NCBI RefSeq assembly: GCF_900187965.1
Contig: NZ_FZNL01000025.1
Span: forward strand, 1 to 63,026
Direction: 5' to 3'
DNA length: 63,026 bases
Origin: Flavobacterium sp. ov086
Lineage (GTDB): Bacteria > Bacteroidota > Bacteroidia > Flavobacteriales > Flavobacteriaceae
Shown one piece after another: positions 59,208 through 63,026 of this stretch (positions are counted from its first letter, which is position 1; every line of letters starts with the position of its first letter). Under the pieces are notes generated by a model that was not told where the DNA came from, did not search any database, and was given only the letters and a program-made list of their open reading frames with translations. Both the position numbers and the translations under genes were made by a program.

Positions 59208-62200
59208 TTATTTATTAAGATATAAGTAACCTGATAATTCGTGTTGGTTTGATCCACTATCTCTATATTTCAGGGTATAAAAATAAGTTCCTGCCGGCAA
59301 CCCATCCGATTGTTTTACGGTTGCACGTCCTTGTGAAACTCCAACAAAAACTCTATCCTGATTATTATAATGGTCTGTATCATAAACCAAAACTCCCCAA
59401 CGATTGTATATTTCGACTGTATTATCCGGATAACATTCTAATCCCTGAATATAGAATCGTGAATTTTTTGTATCTCCATTTGGAGAAAAAGCACTGAAGA
59501 CTTTTATCTCACATCCATTCAAAACTAAAACGGTAGGTCTGTCTTCAGCGTTATTTTCCTTATCGGATGTATCGCTAACAACAACTCCTTTTCTGCTTCG
59601 TCCTTCAACGCTTGCCTGATTGGTAACACTTCCGTGGTTTATATCATTTTGAGTTATTTTGTATTCGGCTGTAAAGTTTGTCTCATTAGATTCGTTTAAT
59701 TCTAAATCAATTGCTTGTCCGGAGATTACAACTCCCGGCAAAGGATCTGTAACCATAACTTGTGTTAATGCTACATTACCCGTATTGGTTACTTTAAACT
59801 TGTACGTAATTGTTTCGCCGGCTTCTGCCACTCCGTCTCCGTTTTCATCATTGAACGAAGCCGTTTTAATAATCGCTACAGAAGGAACTTCTACAAAAAC
59901 ATTTAAGGTTGCAGTACTGCAATTGTTTGGATTTCCTTTTTCACAAACCTGATAAGTCAATGCATAATCTCCTCCCGGTGTGTTTGGTTTTACATTTACT
60001 GTTCCGTCTGAATTAAATTCAAAATAAGGACTGTTTGATGTACTACTGAAGTCAATATCTGCGATATTAATTGGCAATCCTTTTAATAAGTCGTTATCCA
60101 AAACGTTTATAAATTCTAATTCTCCATTAATTCCGTCAACAGTCGCTGTGTCGTTTGTTAAAGCAATTATAACTCGCGGTATAACCGGAGGATCCGGATC
60201 TAAAGAATTCAATACTGTAATCGTTACAATAGCCTGACTACAGCTTGATGTATTTAAAGCATCACAAATTTGATACGTTAATTGATATGTTCCTGATGGC
60301 GTTTTTGGTTTAAGATCTACTGAACCGTCTGCATTTAGAACCAAATTAGGGTTTGGAATAATTGTAGTCAAGACAACATTTGCTGCGCTTAATGTTCCTC
60401 CGTTTAAGGTATCATTATTAAAAATGTTCAATGATGTGCTTATTTCCTTATTTGTATTAATTGGTCCTGCTTCATCATCATTTGCCTTAATTGTAAATGA
60501 TGGTTTTGCATTACATCCTGCGGTTGCGGCTGGGTAATTTACAACAACGCTTGCTGTTGGGCTTAATAAAAATTCCATTGTAACACTCGGTCTGGTATTT
60601 TCAAATCCATCAGCGCCTTCTGTCCATTGTCCATTTGATAGTAACCATCCTGGCCAATCCATACCATTTCCGTTACTGTCAATTGCTGCACCTGGCCATA
60701 GAATGTCTCCGCTTAATGGTAAGTTGGTTTGTGTTGCAACCACATTATTTGCGCTATCAATCCATCTTATTGTTAGTAAGTTGTTTGGAGTAAAATTATC
60801 CGGAGTCACTTTATACGAAACATAAGGAACGTTGTTTGAACAATAACTATCTGCTGTTATTGTCATTGTTGGCGCAACAACTGATATTGTTACCGTTGCG
60901 GTTGCACAATTTGTTGTGTTTAATTCACAAACCTGATATGTTAATTCGTAAGTTCCTGCTGGCGTATTTTCTTTTAGAACAATTGTTCCGTCAGGATTTA
61001 ATTTTATGCTTCCTGTTGGATCTGAAACTGTTTCTGAAATACTAACTTCTGTTGATACAATTGGCTGTCCGTTTTTGGTATCATTCCCAAGAACATTCAA
61101 TACTGTTTGTGGCTGATTGATTCCAACTACTGAACTTGCCGAATCATCAACTAATACTAATACTGCACCCGTTACCGGAATAGTGCTTTTAGCAATATCA
61201 CAGTTGTTTATATTATTGACTTCACAAATTCTGTATTCAACTTCATAATTTCCTATTGGAGTTCCTGCTGCTACGCTTACTGTTCCGTCTGCGTTCAAGG
61301 TTAATCCTGCTGGAACTGTTATGCCTGTTAAAATAACCTGACCTGGTTGGTTTCCAATAACTGCTGCTGTTCCGTTTAAAGTATCGTTCGTGATAAGCGA
61401 TGCTGTTTTTCCTCCAATGCTTCCGTTTATTGAAGCTGTTATTTCCGAAACTGCGTCGATAACTGGTGCTACAACCGATATTGTTACCGTTGCAGTTGCA
61501 CAATTTGTTGTGTGTAATTCACAAACCTGATATGTTAATTCGTAAGTTCCTGCTGGCGTATTTTCTTTTAGAACAATTGTTCCGTCAGGATTTAATTTTA
61601 TGCTTCCTGTTGGATCTGAAACTGTTTCTGAAATACTAACTTCTGTTGATACAATTGGCTGTCCGTTTTTGGTATCATTCCCAAGAACATTCAATACTGT
61701 TTGTGGCTGATTTGTCCCAACTACTGAACTTGCCGAATCATCAACTAACACTAATACTGCACCCGTTACCGGAATAATACTTTTAGCAATATCACAGTTG
61801 TTTATATTATTGACTTCACAAATTCTGTATTCAACTTCATAATTTCCTATTGGAGTTCCTGCTGCTACGCTTACTGTTCCGTCTGCGTTCAAGGTTAATC
61901 CTGCTGGAACTGTTATGCCTGTTAAAATAACCTGACCTGGTTGGTTTCCAATAACTGCTGCTGCTCCGTTTAAGGTATCATTCGTGATAAGCGATGCTGT
62001 TTTTCCTCCAATGCTTCCGTTTATTGAAGCTGTTGTTTCCGGAACTGCGTCTATAACTGATGCTGTAATTATAACCTCTATAGTCGCAGAGTCGCAAATT
62101 GAAAGATTTGTCGATTTACAAATTGTATAAGTAATCGTATATGTTCCTGCTACAGTATTAGGCGCTATTACAATCGTACCATCTGAGTTAAATGTAAATC

Positions 62201-63026
62201 CTGTTGGTAATGTTGTTGTTGAAACACTAACATCTCTTGGCAAAAATGACGATCCATTTATTTTATCGTTTACAAAAATAGTTGAAATTGTTCCTCCTGT
62301 CGCTCCATTAATTGCTGATGGTGTATCGTCTTCGGCACAGATGAAATCTAATATTACAATGTTTGAAGAAGCTAAAGATTCACAACCTAAAGAATTTGTA
62401 ACGGTATAATTATAGGTATTCCCAGGAAGTAATCCGGAAATTGTTGTTGTCGTTGTATTTCCAGAAATATTTCCTGGATTTATGGTCCATGTACCTGTAG
62501 GTAAATTGCTCAACTCAACACTTGCAACCGATGATGAACATGTAGGCTGATTGATTGTACTAACGATTGGTTTTGAAATAGTATTAACTACAAGATTCAA
62601 CACTTCATCTGCAGTACAACCATCGTGCGGGATTCTTAATCCGTTTTGATTGCTTGTATAATCAATTCCGTTGGCTGACCAAGTGTATGTTTCTCCCGAA
62701 CAGATTGTTTTGTTTGTAACAATATCTGTTGGTTTTGGTGTCACAGTCAAATTCAATACTTCGTCTGCCGTACAACCGTCGTGCGGGATTCTTAATCCTG
62801 TTTGATTGCTTGTATAGTCGATTCCATTGGCAGTCCAAGTGTACGTTTCTCCCGAACAGATCGTTTTGTTTGTTACAACATCTGATGGTTTTGGCGTAAC
62901 TGTCAAATTCAATACTTCATCTGCTGTACAACCATCATGCGAAATTCTTAATCCTGTTTGGTTTGTAGTATAGTCGATTCCGTTGACTGTCCAAGTATAG
63001 GTTTCTCCCGAGCAGATCGTTTTGTT
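59208..63026 (-). CDS. Giant repetitive T9SS type B adhesin (C-terminal part, 5' end outside the window)
   Basis: At least 1272 residues. The frame is open to the window edge, and the apparent TTG start at 62912 is only an internal Leu codon. From the N-terminal side visible here: three 52-residue repeats (NKTICSGETYTW, ending TPKPSDVVT), a PKD-like linker, then seven domains each ending in a Y-x-[IV]-C ... C motif such as YQVCELNTTNC, two of which form a 198-residue unit present twice. A DUF11-type domain (TITYKFKVTNTGNVALTQVM) and the gliding motility-associated C-terminal sorting domain (FSAFSPNGD, then VEIYNRWGVLVYDTDHYNNQ and GTYFYTLKYRD) follow. It is secreted by T9SS and displayed with the SprF-like partner downstream, as SprB is. 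Confidence 0.92.
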   Translation of the reverse strand, partial: NKTICSGETYTWTVNGIDYTTNQTGLRISHDGCTADEVLNLTVTPKPSDVVTNKTICSGETYTWTANGIDYTSNQTGLRIPHDGCTADEVLNLTVTPKPTDIVTNKTICSGETYTWSANGIDYTSNQNGLRIPHDGCTADEVLNLVVNTISKPIVSTINQPTCSSSVASVELSNLPTGTWTINPGNISGNTTTTTISGLLPGNTYNYTVTNSLGCESLASSNIVILDFICAEDDTPSAINGATGGTISTIFVNDKINGSSFLPRDVSVSTTTLPTGFTFNSDGTIVIAPNTVAGTYTITYTICKSTNLSICDSATIEVIITASVIDAVPETTASINGSIGGKTASLITNDTLNGAAAVIGNQPGQVILTGITVPAGLTLNADGTVSVAAGTPIGNYEVEYRICEVNNINNCDIAKSIIPVTGAVLVLVDDSASSVVGTNQPQTVLNVLGNDTKNGQPIVSTEVSISETVSDPTGSIKLNPDGTIVLKENTPAGTYELTYQVCELHTTNCATATVTISVVAPVIDAVSEITASINGSIGGKTASLITNDTLNGTAAVIGNQPGQVILTGITVPAGLTLNADGTVSVAAGTPIGNYEVEYRICEVNNINNCDIAKSTIPVTGAVLVLVDDSASSVVGINQPQTVLNVLGNDTKNGQPIVSTEVSISETVSDPTGSIKLNPDGTIVLKENTPAGTYELTYQVCELNTTNCATATVTISVVAPTMTITADSYCSNNVPYVSYKVTPDNFTPNNLLTIRWIDSANNVVATQTNLPLSGDILWPGAAIDSNGNGMDWPGWLLSNGQWTEGADGFENTRPSVTMEFLLSPTASVVVNYPAATAGCNAKPSFTIKANDDEAGPINTNKEISTSLNIFNNDTLNGGTLSAANVVLTTIIPNPNLVLNADGSVDLKPKTPSGTYQLTYQICDALNTSSCSQAIVTITVLNSLDPDPPVIPRVIIALTNDTATVDGINGELEFINVLDNDLLKGLPINIADIDFSSTSNSPYFEFNSDGTVNVKPNTPGGDYALTYQVCEKGNPNNCSTATLNVFVEVPSVAIIKTASFNDENGDGVAEAGETITYKFKVTNTGNVALTQVMVTDPLPGVVISGQAIDLELNESNETNFTAEYKITQNDINHGSVTNQASVEGRSRKGVVVSDTSDKENNAEDRPTVLVLNGCEIKVFSAFSPNGDTKNSRFYIQGLECYPDNTVEIYNRWGVLVYDTDHYNNQDRVFVGVSQGRATVKQSDGLPAGTYFYTLKYRDSGSNQHELSGYLYLNK
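60881..62068 (-). repeat. Two tandem 594-bp near-identical repeats in the adhesin gene
   Basis: Units 60881-61474 and 61475-62068 encode 198 residues each and differ at about six amino acids over the aligned length. Each unit has two sub-domains ending in YRICEVNNINNC and YQVCEL(N/H)TTNC. Silent differences are also scarce, which indicates a recent duplication or gene conversion. Confidence 0.85.
62560..63026 (-). repeat. 156-bp tandem repeats in the adhesin gene
   Basis: Three 52-residue units repeat at exactly 156 bp (compare the DNA near 62588, 62744 and 62900), each with a Cys in NKTICSGETYTW and one in HDGCTADEV. The array continues beyond the window edge, so the total copy number is unknown. 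Confidence 0.85.

Noticed and set aside
61243..61503. Alternative minus-strand frame within the adhesin repeats
   Set aside because: Its Asn/Ser/Arg-rich sequence is a frame-shifted reading of the repetitive adhesin DNA.
62912..62912. Adhesin start codon at 62912
   Set aside because: The codon is TTG within a repeat unit (DEVLNLTV) and the frame stays open to the window edge, so the gene is partial and not starting here.
62560..63026. CRISPR-like repetition
   Set aside because: The 156-bp units are in-frame coding repeats without short repeats and unique spacers. No cas genes are near.
1..63026. tRNA, rRNA or defence genes
   Set aside because: No tRNA-like cloverleaf ending in CCA, no rRNA stretch, and no restriction, toxin-antitoxin, CBASS or Cas features could be found by reading. 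A tRNAscan or profile search would be needed to be certain.

Overview
The window is AT-rich chromosomal DNA from a Bacteroidetes bacterium, almost certainly a Flavobacterium. The evidence is the SprA and RemB gliding/type IX secretion genes, a T9SS type B sorted adhesin, PorP/SprF-family proteins, DUF4249/DUF4270/DUF4403/DUF4907/DUF6089 families, lipoproteins with acidic export signals after the lipid cysteine, and promoters of the TAnnTTTG type instead of sigma-70 boxes. The order sprA, gcvH, vanZ-like, deoC, remB matches what I recall of the F. johnsoniae sprA/remB neighbourhood. I see no tRNA, rRNA, CRISPR array or prophage.

Layout. 1-344: the end of an IS3-type insertion sequence with a truncated orfA. 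367-3501 (-): surface lipoprotein (DUF4249) plus TonB-dependent receptor. 3809-4522 (-): pdxJ. 4639-13063 (+): an envelope and housekeeping run of CBS protein, NAD kinase, DUF6089 barrel, UppS, BamA, two Skp/OmpH chaperones and MurI, linking undecaprenyl phosphate, outer-membrane protein assembly and peptidoglycan precursors. 13068-15632 (-): DUF4270 lipoprotein and barrel protein. 15863-20709 (+): a compact sensory cluster of barrel protein, Kelch lipoprotein, DUF4907 lipoprotein, LytS-type kinase, exported intradiol-dioxygenase-like protein and LytTR regulator. 20776-22293 (-): gamma-carbonic anhydrase and an orphan PorP/SprF protein. 22437-24796 (+): NifU-like protein, an amphipathic helical protein and an MscS channel.

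24804-32888 (-): a MacAB-TolC-like export operon (one ATPase, two permeases, two adaptors, one TolC) running into a small membrane protein and tsaB. 33065-34471 (+): DUF4403 lipoprotein. 34506-39691 (-): a cytochrome oxidase assembly block (heme o synthase, two subunit III proteins, subunit IV, thioredoxin-like protein, SCO, DUF420, small CxxC membrane protein). 39851-54514 (-): remB, deoC, a VanZ-like gene, gcvH, the giant sprA, ruvA, maeB and a CBS protein. 54515-56230: an accessory stretch packed with inverted repeats around one unrecognised 108-residue ORF. 56231-63026 (-): an OmpA/WD40-like protein, a PorP/SprF partner, and the C-terminal part of a giant repetitive adhesin that runs off the window.

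Most of the window is ordinary Flavobacterium core genome. The parts most worth a second look are the Kelch/DUF4907/LytS-LytTR/dioxygenase cluster, the attenuator-like leader before the MscS gene, the near-identical 594-bp duplication in the adhesin, and the repeat island at 54.7-56.1 kb. I do not see a clear-cut new defence or mobile system; the sensory cluster is the best candidate for an uncharacterised system.
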